Assembly: GCA_947561395.2 (NCBI GenBank)
Contig: OX387186.1
Coordinates: 7,677,888-7,741,887, forward strand
Direction of reading: 5' to 3'
DNA: 64,000 nt
Origin: Buxus sempervirens
Lineage: Eukaryota; Streptophyta; Magnoliopsida; Buxales; Buxaceae
Under the pieces are notes generated by a model. It searched no databases. It was not told the DNA's origin and saw only the letters and a list, made by a program, of their open reading frames with translations. The position numbers and the translations under genes were made by a program. This document shows positions 23,668-38,600 of the stretch, piece after piece (within the stretch, counting starts at the first letter, position 1; every line of letters starts with the position of its first letter).

Positions 23668-26600
23668 ATGATAAAGATGTTATTCAGTGAAGAAATTGAG
23701 GGCTTGTGTGATGATGAATTTGAAGGTTCAAATGATGAGCGCTGTATTTTCATGGGAGTTTTCCATGGAAATGACACTGGAAGCTTGAATAAAAGGTGTC
23801 TTGTTACTGGAATTATAAATTTTGAATCTGAGAAAAGAAAACATACAGATTCCTTGTTCTATACCAATAGTGAAAATTCAGCCCTGACGAATCAATGTTG
23901 CACAGTATCTTCATGTGTGGAGGATTATTGTATAACCAGCAAGGACTTTGACCATGTCAAGGAAAATTCGGGAAGAGTCAGCTCGGGAACTACTGGATTG
24001 GGATGCCATCAGGAAAGCTCTACTTTTTTGGTTGAAAGGGATGGTCCTGATTCGAGGACTAAACGAATGAAATGCTCAGTTGATGAGCCCTCTAATTCTG
24101 GGAATAAAAATTCCACAATTTGTTTGCCTGGATTTGGAAAAGATACGGTTTTGCCGAGATCCACAAAAGAAATTATTCCTGATATTTTATCTGTAGCTTC
24201 ATTTGCTGGTCAAACATTAACATGCCGCTTAGTTGAGTCTTCAAGTCAGGGTGTTATATCTAGTTGTTATGTGCTTAAGCGATATGGAGAAATGGATACT
24301 GGAGGCAATGTGAATGATTGTGATGCTTCTAAACTTAAAATATCAAGATTGTCGGGAAAAGATTCAAAGGACTCTGTTGTAATCAAAGACATTACTTCAC
24401 CTGCTTCTCAGGAAAGCTTCACACCAGAACTTGTGGTTGAAGATCCATCCATCACTGCCACAGATAGATCAGCACCTTTTATACTCGCCACAGAGAGGTC
24501 CACAGAATCTGTTAATGTGATATCCAATGCATGTAACATGGCAAGTAAGAGTGATTCTCTGAAGGATCCCCGTCCACATCTTCGCTATCATATCAACCAT
24601 TTACTTGTGGCTGCAGGGTGGTGTCTTGTGAGGCGTAAAAGGGACTCCAGAACTTATTTTGAAACAGTTTACAAATCTCCCGGGGGAAAAATTATTCGTG
24701 AGTTCCCAACAGTTTGGAGGTTATGTGGCCAGAGTTTGTTTGCTGGTAGATGCAATTTGACAGTGGAAAGTAATAGGGAACAGTGGGCTGATATTGGAGA
24801 GTTTTTGTCTGACTTAACGAATACATTGATTAAAATTGAGCAAGAGACGCATGACTTGCAAAATCATAAAGTGCAGGCTCAAACGTGGAGTCTTCTAGAT
24901 CCGTTTGTAGTTGTGGTGTTTGTTAACAAGAATATTGGAGCCTTAAGAAAGGGTAGGTCAGTTAAAGCAGTTAGGAGTGTTTTGACTGATTCTAACATGA
25001 ACAAGGATAACATTAAGACGAGAAAAAATGGGATTGGAGTCAGGAACAATCTTGCAAGTAGAAAAGTTTTGGCTCTTGAATCGGGTAGCACAAGTATCCA
25101 GATGGATGCTAACTTTTGTGGTCCTTCTCCGGCCACAGAAAGTACTTTGACAGCTGTTAAGGTTTGTGGCAAAGGAGGTTTGTCAATATCTGGTGAACTA
25201 AAACAGGGAGGGGGAGTTAAAACATTAAAAGGTTGGATAACCAATCACAGTTTGGATAACCAATCAGATAGTTGCCTCTATGATGTTCCTATCGCATGTG
25301 GGGGTGTGGATGATTTGTTTGGAAAGTTGAAAGTTGTCTTCTGTCGGCAAGATATTAATGCAAGTTACAGACACTTTGGAGAAAGCGATTCTGATTTAAA
25401 AAAGGAAAATTATCTTCAGCTTGTCCAAGGTGGATCGAATTATCACAGCAAGCCAGTTTATGAAAGTCAAAATACTGATAGGGTTTGTAACCAATTGGAA
25501 GGATCTGCCGGAAACCAGATAGATTGCTTAACTGACATTTTGACACCATCTAAATTTTCAGATAACATATTTCCAGTGTTGGAAACCTGTGAGAAGGGTG
25601 CTTCCAGGGATGCGGGGTTTGTGGAGTCAATGTCTGAGGGGCTTGAAATTGCTGGAGTCTTTGATAATATGCAGCAAAATATGTTGACAGAACAGCCTGT
25701 GAATACATTGACATTGTTACATGATGCAAATCGTAATTTAGTAGGGCTGTCTTTGTCTCATCCAGAAGGTGCTGTTGCAAATGCTTTGTTGGCTCAGCAT
25801 TCCTCAACAATACATTCTGAGCAATTAAATGCTCTAGACGTAAAAACAGCTCAAAGTATGTGTATGGAGGGAGCTGTTGATTTTAGGAAACAAGTGCAAC
25901 TAATGTCCCTAAATGAAGACAAGGAGATCCAAGAGATGGATATGCCAGAGGGTGAACTAAAGGAAGAAACCCGGAAGACCTTATCACCTTCTAGATATGA
26001 TGTAGAGATGCTGATAGAGAATCAATCTCATGAGCGATCTATAATTGAACTTCAGGGTCCCTCTATTCTTCCTCAAGGAATGATAAGCCATGGAATGACA
26101 GAGAACTGTCGGGCTAAGGGGCTTGCTCATGGGAGTATTTTGGATCCTGCTGTAGAAGCAGCCATGCATCATGAATGGAATTATCCTTTGGGTGTGGTAA
26201 GTCCTATGCAAGAATTGCCCTGCCACGAACAACCATCTTTACCTGAGACAAAAATGGCATCGGGTGATTTTCAGGATGGGGGTTTTGCTCATGATAGTAG
26301 GTTGGGTACTGTCATAGACATTTCTGTCCATCATGAAGTAAGATCATCTGTGAGCCCAAGAAGCCCTGTTGGAGCAGATTGTTCTGTTGATGGTGAAAAT
26401 CAGATGAAAGACAATTCTGACTTTTCATCATGCCATGAACAAAAATCTGTGCCTAAAATGAAAATGACATCAGAGGACTTCCAGGAAGAGGGGCTTACTC
26501 ATGATGGGAGGTTGTGTACTGTCACAGAAGTAGATATGCATCATGAAATAAAATCTTCTATGAGACCGAGAAGCCCTGTTGGAGAAGATAGTCCTTTTGA

Positions 26601-29600
26601 TATTGAAAATCGGATGAAAGATAATATAGACTTTTCACTCTGCCATCAATCACCATCTTTACCTGAAATAGGAGCAGCATCAGAGGTCTCATGTTTGTCT
26701 GGAGACTCTGGACACCTTGAAAGGGAGAGTGCCAAGGTCATAGATTCTTTAAAATTGGAGATGAACCATGGTTCTATTGCATCAGAAGTTGTTCTGACAA
26801 AGAGGATGCCTAAGAAGTCTAAGAAGATTTCAGAAGTCAAGCTGACCAAATTATATAAGAAATATAATCGCATCGGACTTTCCATGCCTTCAAAGGTCCA
26901 AAAGCTTGATTTTCAAGGGGATAGAATTTGTTTATCTTCAAGAAGAGGCCAGATATGCCACAGAGGTAAACTAAAGAATCAACGTACTCACAAAAAATCT
27001 TCATCTGTCAACTCTAACCCGCTTGAAAGTGGGAAGAAGTCCAAATTTAAGAAGTGCAATGGTTCTGAAGATTTGTGTCTGGTAAACCATGAAGGAGAGG
27101 GCCCAAAGAAGCTTAAGAATGATAAAGTTACTGATGAGGTTCTTTTGCAAGCAAGAAACAGGTCTCTGCACTCTCAAACTTGCAAAAACATTAAGTCAGA
27201 AAATCCTGGCTTCTTCAATGAACATGGACGGAAGAGATTTGCTAGATGCCAGATTGATGATGATGACCTTTTGATTGCAGCCATAATAAAACCCAAAGAA
27301 TTCAGCTCTGTGTCCAAACTGACTACTTCTAAATCAAAGGCCTGTAGCTCAAAAGCTGTGAGAAGGCTCAAGAGTCGGAAAGGTATTTGCAAGTTGCTTC
27401 CTAGGAGTCCTGTTAAAGGTGGAAAACACTATATGGATGGGAAGTGTATTTCCTCAGGAACAAGAACTGTGCTGTCCTGGTTGATAGATTCTGGGGTTGT
27501 ATCAGTGAATGATGTGATCCAGTACCGGAGCTCAACAGATGATACTGTGGTAAAAGATTGTTGGGTTACCAGGGATGGTATCATTTGTAAATGTTGCAAT
27601 AAGGTGCTTACCCTGTCCGAGTTCAAGTTTCATGCTGGCTTCAAGCTGTATCGGCCATGTTTGAATCTCTTCCTGCAATCTGGTAAGCCATTTACCTTGT
27701 GCCAGCTTCAGGCTTGGTCAGCTGAATATAAGGCTAGGAAAGGTGGTATACAAGCGACACAAGTTGATGAGGTTGATCAAAATGATGATACATGTGGGCT
27801 GTGTGGTGATGGGGGTGAGTTGATTTGCTGTGATAACTGCCCATCTACTTTTCATCAGATGTGCTTGTCCACGCAGGTTTGACTTTTGCCAGCTTTTCAC
27901 TTGATCACTGCATCTGTTATGCTATTTTTTTTAACCTTATCACCTCTTCTGTTCTGACGCATAACTTTATAACGAAGAAGGATAAAAGAACCCAATTACA
28001 TGAAGATTGTATACTTTCTGAACACTAAGAATCAACAACAGCTATTCAGGATAGATGATTACAAGAGGTTGCCACTCCCTTAATCAGAAAAACTCCAAAG
28101 ATGGTTATAACAACTGTTCAAGCTATGCATGTACTATTTTATGTTCTCTTTGGTTCCTCTATAATATGCGATAGATACAGGTTTAAGTAGGTCATATATA
28201 TATAAGTTCACTTGCAAGACTTTGCGGATGTCTGGGCATTCTAATTTGCAGGTATTTATTGTTCATCAGCAAAACTCTATACTGGGGTTTCTATAATAAG
28301 TTTTGGTTGATGTACAATGCTTCTGTGGCCACGTGATAAGAGTGTTTGTGTACATGAAGTATATGTGTTATTGAATTTTAATTCCAAAATCCATGGTTTT
28401 AGTTTATGTATAAGTTTCGTGGTACTGTTATTCCTACAATTGTTTGTTCAATTTGAGGCAAAGTGTCTTGAAAAGTTATGCCTAGATTCTATTTGTATTT
28501 AATAGTTTTCAAAGTGCTAGTTGCTACTTTCCTGAATTAGTCTTTTGAATTAATCAAACTTTAATCTTCATACCTATATTTGAATTTCAACCTTGTATAA
28601 AAGTTTAATTAATTCAAAGGATAAATTCAGACAACAGCAGAAAACTTGCCCTTTGAACAGTTGTAGTTCAAAAGATGAAGTCGCGAACAGAAACAAACAA
28701 CAGCAGCAGTACTTGAAGATAACTGCTTTATTGCATTCTTCCGCCACCAAATCCATGTTCCTACGGTTTGATGAGAACTTTTCCAGTTCCCTACCCAGGA
28801 TTTGGAGCCGTCAGTTACCCTTACAGCGCAGGCCTTTGCATATATCTAATGAGAGTCGGTATTCTAATCATTAAACTCTAGCAAAGCGGTATTATTAACC
28901 CTTACATTTCATGTGTAACACCTACCTATTCAGACTACGGGGCTGTTTGATATAGCTTTTAATAAAAATTTAAAATACATATTTATATATATTTTAACAG
29001 GGACATGGATTTCTGTTCACAACTTCATACCCATTTCATGTATTGTTTCTTTTATCAGAAACTTTTGTTCATTGAAAAGAGAACTTACATGGCTATATAA
29101 AATGTGGACTCCAGAATCTGGCCTGAAGCTATACTTCCCCATCCTCAATACACTTGAATCTGGAAAGGACACCATCTAATAGCTAAGGAACATGGAGAGG
29201 GCAACTCCCACAAACTCTGGAATTATAGTCATCTTTACAGGATTTTGTCCATTGGGGCTGCAAATTGAGTAGATAGGGGCCATACGTAATCAAAATTCCA
29301 AGTTTTGCGCTCCTAGAGTTATAACGCTAGAATTGTTCAGCTTTAAAGGGCTGGGACCACCCTGAGAGGAGCTGGCACTCAAAGAAGATAATGGTCCACT
29401 GTGGCTGGAAAGATCCAGTCAACCCCAAAAGGAGATAGGGAAAGTCCGTAAGATTCTGACTGATCCACAATGAATGAACAGATTCACTGCTTTTTTATTA
29501 TGACTGTCTGCAGTCATGCACCCGTTTGGTATAGGAAGATGTCTATTTTACAAGTCAACCATTTTTGAGGGTTTATTAAGTCATAGGCATGAAGAAAAGC

Positions 29601-32600
29601 TCTCCTGAAATCAGCTGATAGCTTATAAAAAGACCTGACAGAAACTCTCTTTCAATCAAGGGCTCAGAGGCTATTATCTCACCCTGCAGTTCCTCAAATG
29701 ACCTTAAAGCTTTGGCATTCAACAACTTCCCTATAATAGCCTGAGAAGATTGAGGCCGGATGACCTGATTCCCTCTCTAAAGAAGTTTCTTTGTAAAATA
29801 TTTTGATGTAGAGATGGGAGCACAGTTCACGTCACCTACCAGCTCCACTTCAGTTCATCCTCCCAAGATTTACTATGCTCATCTAAACCCAACCTAAACT
29901 TAAATCACCCTTTCAGAGGAGTGTTTTGTACCTCATGACATCGTTCTAATACAAACTTCTTATAAAATCCTTTATTTGTTTAAAAAATCATATTGAATGA
30001 CCTTTTTCTATTCCATCCATGGCTTCATGATTTAAACTGGAAAAGATTTTAGATCAATGATTATGATTTTGAATTGTATATCATATAACATTACCCTTAT
30101 CTTTATTTTATTTTTTCACTTCAGGATCTCCCAGAAGGCAATTGGTATTGCCCTAGTTGCATTTGTCAGATTTGTGGTAATGTGGTCAATCTGGAGGCTT
30201 CAAGTTCGTTGATCATACTAAAGTGCTTGCAATGTGAAAAAAAATGTAAGCTTTTCCCCTTGAACCTTTTTTTAAGGTGAAGCACAGTACTTTATTGATT
30301 AATGGAGATTTAAAAAAAAAATGAAATACATAATGACAACACCAAAAGAGGTCCAAAAGTTGCCAACAGAAAAGAAGGATCGTTTCTAAATGGAAACAAG
30401 TGTGTCACAGGAAAGAATTTGGAGGTATTGGAACTTGGATAGTGCTGTGACTTGGATGAGTTTGGTTTATTTGGGCAAACCTGAGCCAACCCTAGACTTA
30501 AAAATATTGGTCTGTTCCCTATCTGAGCCCACCTTTAAACCTCATGTTTGTTCAGACCCATTTTGGTTGGGTTGAGATGCATTGGGTAGGGTTAAGATGG
30601 GATAAATTGGGTATTTTATATTTTTAAGTATGAAACCATACATTATTTGTTGTAAATTTGATGAGAAAAGTATGGTCCATAATGAACTTGCATAAAAACT
30701 GATATCTTTCCTATAAGATGTTTATCATGTGAATTGTGCGCATAAATTACTAGCTCGTTTTTATCCTTTATAGATGTATGTCTGTGTTGTGTTGGGTCCA
30801 AGTCCAATCCTACCTTAGGTCAGGTTGAGTAGGGCGCAAAGTCTTTATGATTTTTAAGCTAAAAATCTTCATTTCTATACCGTATTTGTCAGGTTGGATT
30901 TGTCCCAACCTGCCTGAATTCCACCTAGTTACTTATATACAATTGGATACCCTCTGTTTCAACTGAATGTATTTAACTTACCTTCATTAGCAAGTCATTT
31001 TGATTTTTCTGTCTTACATATCTATGTGTTGGATGGCAAATGAACTTGTTGATCAATATTTCATGAAGGGCCCAATGTTGTACAAATTTTGGCACATAGC
31101 ACATGTTCTTTAATAAGTTTTCTGTCCATTAGATACTATATCTTGGTAGTTTGTATGCTTATATTTCTTTCCTAAACAGATCACACGACGTGTGTAGAAG
31201 TTATGGGCATAAATAAAGGAGAAGCAGTCACTGGTACATGGTTTTGTGGAGCAAGCTGTCAAGAAGTACGCCTCTATTATCTTTTCAAGTTCAAAATTCG
31301 AGCTGATTTTCCTCTTGAAAAGTTCCATTTTAGTAAAGCAAATAACCTTGTAATAGATGTGGTCATTGAAATTTCCGCAACACTTAATTTATATTAGTTA
31401 TTTTGAGATGTAAAATCAATAATCTTAGGGGACTGCCTCAAGGAAGTTGATCTTATTACTGACATGCCGCAGTGAAACAATTCCACGTTGGCATAGCTAG
31501 GTTGGGGAGTATGGTGGAGATGGAGGTTTATAAATGTTGTTCATAGTGAAAATTGTGTCTGTACATCTCTATGCAAATACTGTCTCTGAATGTCTAGCCT
31601 TGTGTTTCATCATGCAATTAGTGTACATTTGTTGGTTGAGACTTATAATGGTGCTTGATATGAGGTCCCTATTAATTTAGGAATATTGATGCAATTTCAT
31701 GCTAGAATAAGCATCTACAAAATTATTCTGCACTTAAACAGTTCTTATGAATCCTAATTTCCATAAAGATAAATGGAGCTAAGTCTTATCCATTTAAGGT
31801 CTTAGGATGCTGCATAGCAGTTAAAAGTTGGCCCTTTCTGATGTTCCAGCAATATTTCTTTTTACCGTATCAAAATCTCATTTAAGGAGGAAGAGAAGTA
31901 TGAGCCATATTTTCATGGGGAGGTGGTGAAGCAACAGAATGAATACCTGTTTGTTGGAGGTCCTTGGTCCAAGAATGCAGCGCTTGATTTTGGATTGAGT
32001 AATATTGCTTAATGAAATTAGTTGTGGAGATTACACTAATGTTGTTTGTATTTGGTTTTCTGCTATTCAAATCAAGTATGTTATCTGAATGATCTGGACA
32101 TAAGTACCCTGGCTAACATTAGCTCATCCTGTTCCATTGTTCCTCTTCCTTGCACTTATTCCACACATTCTTTCCAATGTCTGAAGTGGTTCTAAAGTCA
32201 CTTCTTGATTTATTCCTGGGTGGTGTGAGCCTTCTTTCCTTGCTTCTTTAGTTAATAATCATTCTATCATGTCTTTTGGATCTTGGATTCTTCAGGAGAG
32301 TGCTGTTGTTGTTTACAGTTGTATAGGGGGGTGTCATTGTCTTTTGGTTTTTGGGGCTGAGAGGATTGTGTGGAGTGGGTAGTGTTTTTTTGTGTTTGGT
32401 GCTGCTGCACTCCCGTTTGTATGATCCATACTTTTGCTTTTCATTCACACATATATATATAATATACACATACATTATTCATCAAAAAAAAAAAAATAAT
32501 CATTCTATCATTGAGGCCCTTATTCAACAATTATGTTAATAATCACAGATCTGACTGCATAAAGGAATATTGTGCTCCCCTTTTTAACATGAAAATTAGG

Positions 32601-35600
32601 TTTGGAAATCTGTAGCACACTTTTCATAGTGATTCTGTTGCACTGCAGTTATGACATTGATATAGAGGTTTGTGTCACTGTCCTAAGTTTGATGTTCCCA
32701 TAACATATAGTCTATAATCTTTACTTGCTTCCATTTCATTCTAATTCTACCATAGTTGATGATTTTATTATCCTTTATTCTTTAGAAAGAACTCCTTCAC
32801 TGGTGAATGCAGGTTCACTCAGGTCTTCGTTCTCGTGTTGGTGTCATGAATCATATTGCTGATGGCTTTTCTTGGACTCTTCTGAGATGTATACATGGTG
32901 ATCAAAAAGTTCAATCTGTAAAAAGATTTGCATTGATGGCAGATTGCAATTCAAAGTTAGCTGTTGCTCTTACTATTATGGAGGAATGCTTTCTTCCTAT
33001 GGTGGATCCAAGAACAGGCATAGACATTATACCCCATGTTTTATACAGTTGGGGGTCAGTATTCTCCATTGTTGAATTATTTTTTGCCTAAATCTGTTTG
33101 GGGATTCTTAAATCATTTATGTTATATACTCATTCTCTTTATGGTGCTCAAGTCTGCATAATTGTACTAGTTGTTTTTCTATCTCTTGTACTTATTGAAT
33201 TTTCCCTCAAATTACTGAATTCTAAAGGGCAATTATGTTCTACTTTGTATTCATTTTCTGCTTTCTTTACTGTCTGTTGGTAAAATTTCTTGTTTACAGT
33301 TTGTAAAAATTAATGTCATGTCATTGAGCATGTGCATCAACTAGATGGAGTGGAAAATTTGATTCCTTCCCATTAGCAGTTTACATCGTTTTATGTAAAC
33401 TATTCATATTCACACATGAAATGATTTGCAGAAAATTGGACACGATGCTAGTATGGCAAAGCACTTTTCTTTTTTTCTTTCATCTCCTTCAATGTGAGTG
33501 ATTTCTTAAACGCAAATATTTTATAGAAATATATTTTTCCCTTTGTTTGTGAATGTGCAACTATCAAAATATGGATGGTTTAGTTGATGTTTAATGAATT
33601 CTATGATATATTTTTGTAAATTATCCTTATGTTTTATCAAATTTAGTTAATGAAACCGTGCATGTGTATAATGATTAAAAACAGCCATGCACGTATATGT
33701 TGTTGGCTTGTTTTCATATTATTGTATTCTGTGAGTTAGTACACAGAATCCAATTTATTGTATTTCGTCATTATTCTGAACTCACTATTAATTTTGATCA
33801 ATTTCCGTGTTTTTTTAATATTTAATGTTTCCATGATTTCTTACCTTGTTTCAAGAGTATGGTTGTTGAAAGTTAGGTTAGATAAATATGATTCATGTTG
33901 TTAGTTGGGATATGACACTTATTTTTTTTCTTATTCAAAGCATATTGATATTTCTCTCAAAAAAAATTTTCAATCTTGACTAGGGCAAGAAATGGCGTAC
34001 AATGCCTTCATGCTATACTTTTATGATCCTAAATGTTAAGTGCTTAACCAACAAAGTCTCCATAAGCCTTGGGGCTTTTGGAGCAATGGTTAGGCATGTA
34101 ACAAATGGTATTGGAGCCAACAACCACGTCTCGGGTTCGAGTCTTGGAGGGGGCAACCTATAGGTTGGATTAAAATGCCTTGATATTATGTATGGGCATG
34201 TTGCTGAGTCATTGAATATTAATAGGTGAGTGGAGCTACCAAAAGAGAAAGGGCTATCTTCGGGTCAGTGTCGATAGAGTTGGTTGCCGTGGATGCCGGC
34301 TACAGAAGCGTGGTGGAATGTTACAGTCCTAAATGTTAAGTGCTTAACCAACGAAGTCTCCATAAGCCTTAGGGCTTTTAGAGCAACGGTTAGGCACGTA
34401 ACATATGCATAAACCTTATCTAGGATGTTAATACATAAACCTTATCTGGGTTTTAACATATCTTGTCTAGACGTTATTGTAAAAAATCATAAGTTTTCAG
34501 CTTTTTTTATATCATTATTTCCATTATTTATTTATTTCTACCCTAAAGTCCTTATTCTTGGAGAAGCATTATGTTACTCGTATAAGAATAAAATATGTAT
34601 TCAAAATTATACCAATTTCTGTGGACTTAAGCTTATGAATTACGTAATGAGATTATAAGAAAAAGTAATTGGGACAAGGTGAATAAGGTCATACGGGTGC
34701 TATAAAATCGATTTGGTTTTATGACCATAAGATTTCCATTGAGACCAAGGTTTTCTAGACCAAGATCGAGGACTGGACTGATCTGGCCCGATCTCAGTAC
34801 AGACTGTACTGCGGCTGGACTGGCTGGTCCAAGTTGATCCGGCAAAAAATTAGAAAAAAAATTGATTTGTTTTAGATCGGCCGATACCGGTCCGGTCCGG
34901 CCAGTCTAGTTTGGTCCGGTTTTAAAAATTCAGAAAAATGTAAAAGTGTCAAAAAAAATCCAAAAATATAAGGAAAATTAATTTATAAATGTTATAAATT
35001 ATAGATGATTGATATAAGATTTAATAAAGTTGAAAATCTATGTTAAAATGTCAAATTTTAACATATAATTTGATATGTTATAATTATAAAAAACAATATG
35101 TTATTTTTTATAATTTGTCATTATAGCATATCATATTAATTTTTCATTATAGCATATCATATTATATTTCATAACACATAATATAATTTAACATTATAAG
35201 TTGTTTTAAATATAATTTGATATAATTTGATATATATCAATATAACATATAATATTAAATTATATAATTTCATATAATAAATATAATTTGATATATATCA
35301 AATTATATAATAAAATAAATATAACATATAATATCAAATTATATGTTACATGTTACTTTTTGTGATGATATAATTTGACAAATAATGATATATGATAATA
35401 TAAAGATATAATTTGATATTATATGTATATCAACTTTATTATATTTATATCAGTCATCTATAATTTTTAACAATTATAAATGATTTTTTTTTAAAATTTT
35501 CTGAATTTTTCGAACTAGACTGGTTATGGACTGGACTGGATTGGCTGGTACTGTTATGGACCGGTCAGTACCAATTCGGACCGGATGGACCGGACCGGTA

Positions 35601-38600
35601 CTGGCCGGTCTAATTTCATCCATTTTAATAGGATGATTTTGGACGGGAATACCGCACCGGGATCATCCGATCTCGATACGGACCGGCCGGTCCGGTAAAC
35701 CATGATTGAGACGATCTTTTCAATTTGATTATTAATGGGGAAAGTTATAAAGAGTAGGGTCTTTATGTGGTTTTTATCAATTTAGAGAAAGCGCATGATA
35801 AGAATGTCTAAATATATGATTTAGTTGATTTGGGTTGGAAAGGGGTACTAATTTGATACAGTAATATTGTATGGAAGGATGCTAACAGTATGAAACCAAT
35901 GTTAGTCGCTGCCAATACATGAAACCAGTGCTTCCTGAGACACACATAACTTGAAAATACGAGGGAACTGCATAGTGAGAAGGCAGTCCCCCTACCACTG
36001 ATCCAGCTTAAAATGAATAGAATCCCCTTGATGTACTCGCAGGAAATAATCTGAAGTTGTTGGACTGGCTTTTAGCAGTTATATGGGAAATGGCCTATCT
36101 TATGGGCATTCACACTTGTTAGCTTGGTGAAAACTTGTAGCGGGTGGTCTATTGGTATAAGGGTATAGGTAAAAACAGAAGAAATATGTGAGTAATACTA
36201 TATTTTAGCTTTTCATTAATTTGGGAGGGTTTTTAGGTTAATACAGTTAAACAATGCTTGGTTCATTAGTTTTGTAAATAGCGCAGTCATCTCATTTTTG
36301 TCTATATGAATTCTCTCTACAAAGCACTATTCTTTTAGCTTTATTTTGAGTGTTTGTTGTTTGTTGTTTTCTTTTTCCAACTTATGATGCTAGGTTTTGG
36401 CTCAGGCATTTCAGTTTATTTTATAATTTCCCTTTTATTCTACTATCTTCTTATTGTATTACAGTTAACTCTTTAAATGAAATTTTTTCTCTGCTACTAT
36501 TTCTTTCTCTGAATCTCTACTGTCCACAGGTCAAACTTTGCACGTTTGAATTATCAAAGCTTTTATACAGTGATCTTGGAGAAGGGGGATGAACTTATTT
36601 CAGTCGCATCTATCAGGTATCTGTAGCACTGCCTTCTTAATGTTATTAGGATTTATGGATAAAGAGTAATCCTCCTCCTGCCATTTACAAAGGTTGTAAG
36701 TGTTAGCAGAAGATAGGATTGTACCTTTTGATCATATAAGTAAGTCTTCTTGGTGTGATTTGTTCACTGATGTAGCACCAAACAGAATCTCTTCAGTGCT
36801 TGCTTATGGAAAACAAGATCAAACTATGTGAGCTTACCAGGATCTTTGTTTAGTGTATCTAGGCAGCCTTTTGGGGCATATGTATTTTAATTTATTGAAT
36901 GTTTCGTGTGATATGAAATGAATACGGCTTCCACCATTAATATTGGCATTTGGCCCATTATGTTTGACATGTTTGAAAATGTTGGTTTGGAGCCAGTCTT
37001 CTTTCTCCTCTCTTGGATCTGCCTAAATTCTCCAAACAACAGGAGCAAGAACCATCACAGCTCTTCTGAAATGATCCCTTGGAGCATCATCTGGCTCCAG
37101 CTTGTCGAAGTCCTTTAATGGCATACTCTTCATGTTACAAGATATCTGCGACAGATAAATACATGCTTCTGGTTCTTGTTCAGACATACAATTACGGTGG
37201 CCTCTACCATGATTTGTCCGTGACAGATAAATACTTGTAGAGCTCACCATGATTTACACCCTCCTTTGAATCGGCATTGACCATCCCTTGCCTTTGCAAT
37301 TGCCACCGTGTGTGTTCATACCAAAAACCGAGCACACAATATGTTAATTTTTACTGTGTTTCAGTGTGTGTTTTGTAGCGACATTCATCCTAATGAATGA
37401 AAATATAGGACTGTAGGCCTGTAAGTAGAGTTTCGTGTGGCCACATTTAAGCTGACATGTATCACTTAATATGTATAGGTGCAGCTCATGGTTATGCTTG
37501 AGCTGCCAGTACCTATTAAAAGAATCAGAATCCTCATAAAATCAATCATTAATATCTTACTATGAAACATCTCCTGCAAAAGTCTAGTTTTCTGATGTAT
37601 TGTACATGCTGTTCTTCAGAACAAACCTGCCTATGCAGTCATTGAGACGTGAATGATCACTTTCTAGTTTTTGATGATTATGTTACTTCAATGAAATCCT
37701 CAGTTAAAAATAATTCTTTTCATATGAGCTTCATGCAGAAGACAATATATTTGAGTTGCTTGTCATTGCTTCCTTTGCTATAGCTGTGCATGTGTAAACT
37801 TTGGAAATTTTAGATGCTCATCCATATTGGCTTTCTCCTGGATTTGCTATTTTTCGGCCTTGTGTATTAGTCAATAATATGTCACCTTGATTTCATGCAG
37901 GGTGCATGGAGTTACTGTTGCTGAGATGCCTCTTATTGCAACTTGCAGTTCACAACGTCGTCAAGGAATGGGCCGTCGACTTATGAACGCTATTGAAGGG
38001 GTATGTCCTTGGAATCTCTTTTTCTAAATGCTCCTTTTATGTTAGAAAATGGTTGGAGGTTCACAGCTTTTTAACTAAAAGAGCTCCAAAGGTTATTAGT
38101 TGTGCACCAACCTTCCTGCTTTCTATTTTATTCAAGGCCTAAATGAGCCCATAAAATGCATTGTTTGAACCTCTTCCCTTCTACCCACCACTCCTGCCTT
38201 CTCCTTTCTCTTAATTTCTCCCTGCTGTGTCAGGCCACACCCCACACATGCCCTTCTGCTTAATCTCTCGCTGTTGTGTGGCACTGCCCCCCATCTTTCT
38301 TCCTTAGAAACTGGATTAAACAAAGAAGCCTTCATTCCCGCATTAAAGCACCGATAGAGTTTACCCCAATCTGTAATTTTTTGCAAAACTAGCTTCCATT
38401 ACGTGAGGTTACAAATTTTAATTTCCCTTGTCAAAAGCCACTTGCATGGCTCCTTTAGAACAGAGTTCTTGCAGAAATAGCTTTAAGTGGTGTTTAGTTC
38501 CAAATTAAAAATTAAAATTTGCCTGCCGAAATCCACTTGCTTTGCCCTTTATAAACAGTACCAAATATTTGAATTTTTCACTTGCACTGGGTTTTATTCA

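Noticed and set aside
34103-34150. A tRNA-like B-box (GGTTCGAGTC) suggesting a tRNA gene or SINE
   Set aside because: It lies just inside the left terminal repeat of the TRIM, after the primer-binding site. There is no A-box at the right distance, no cloverleaf and no A-tail.
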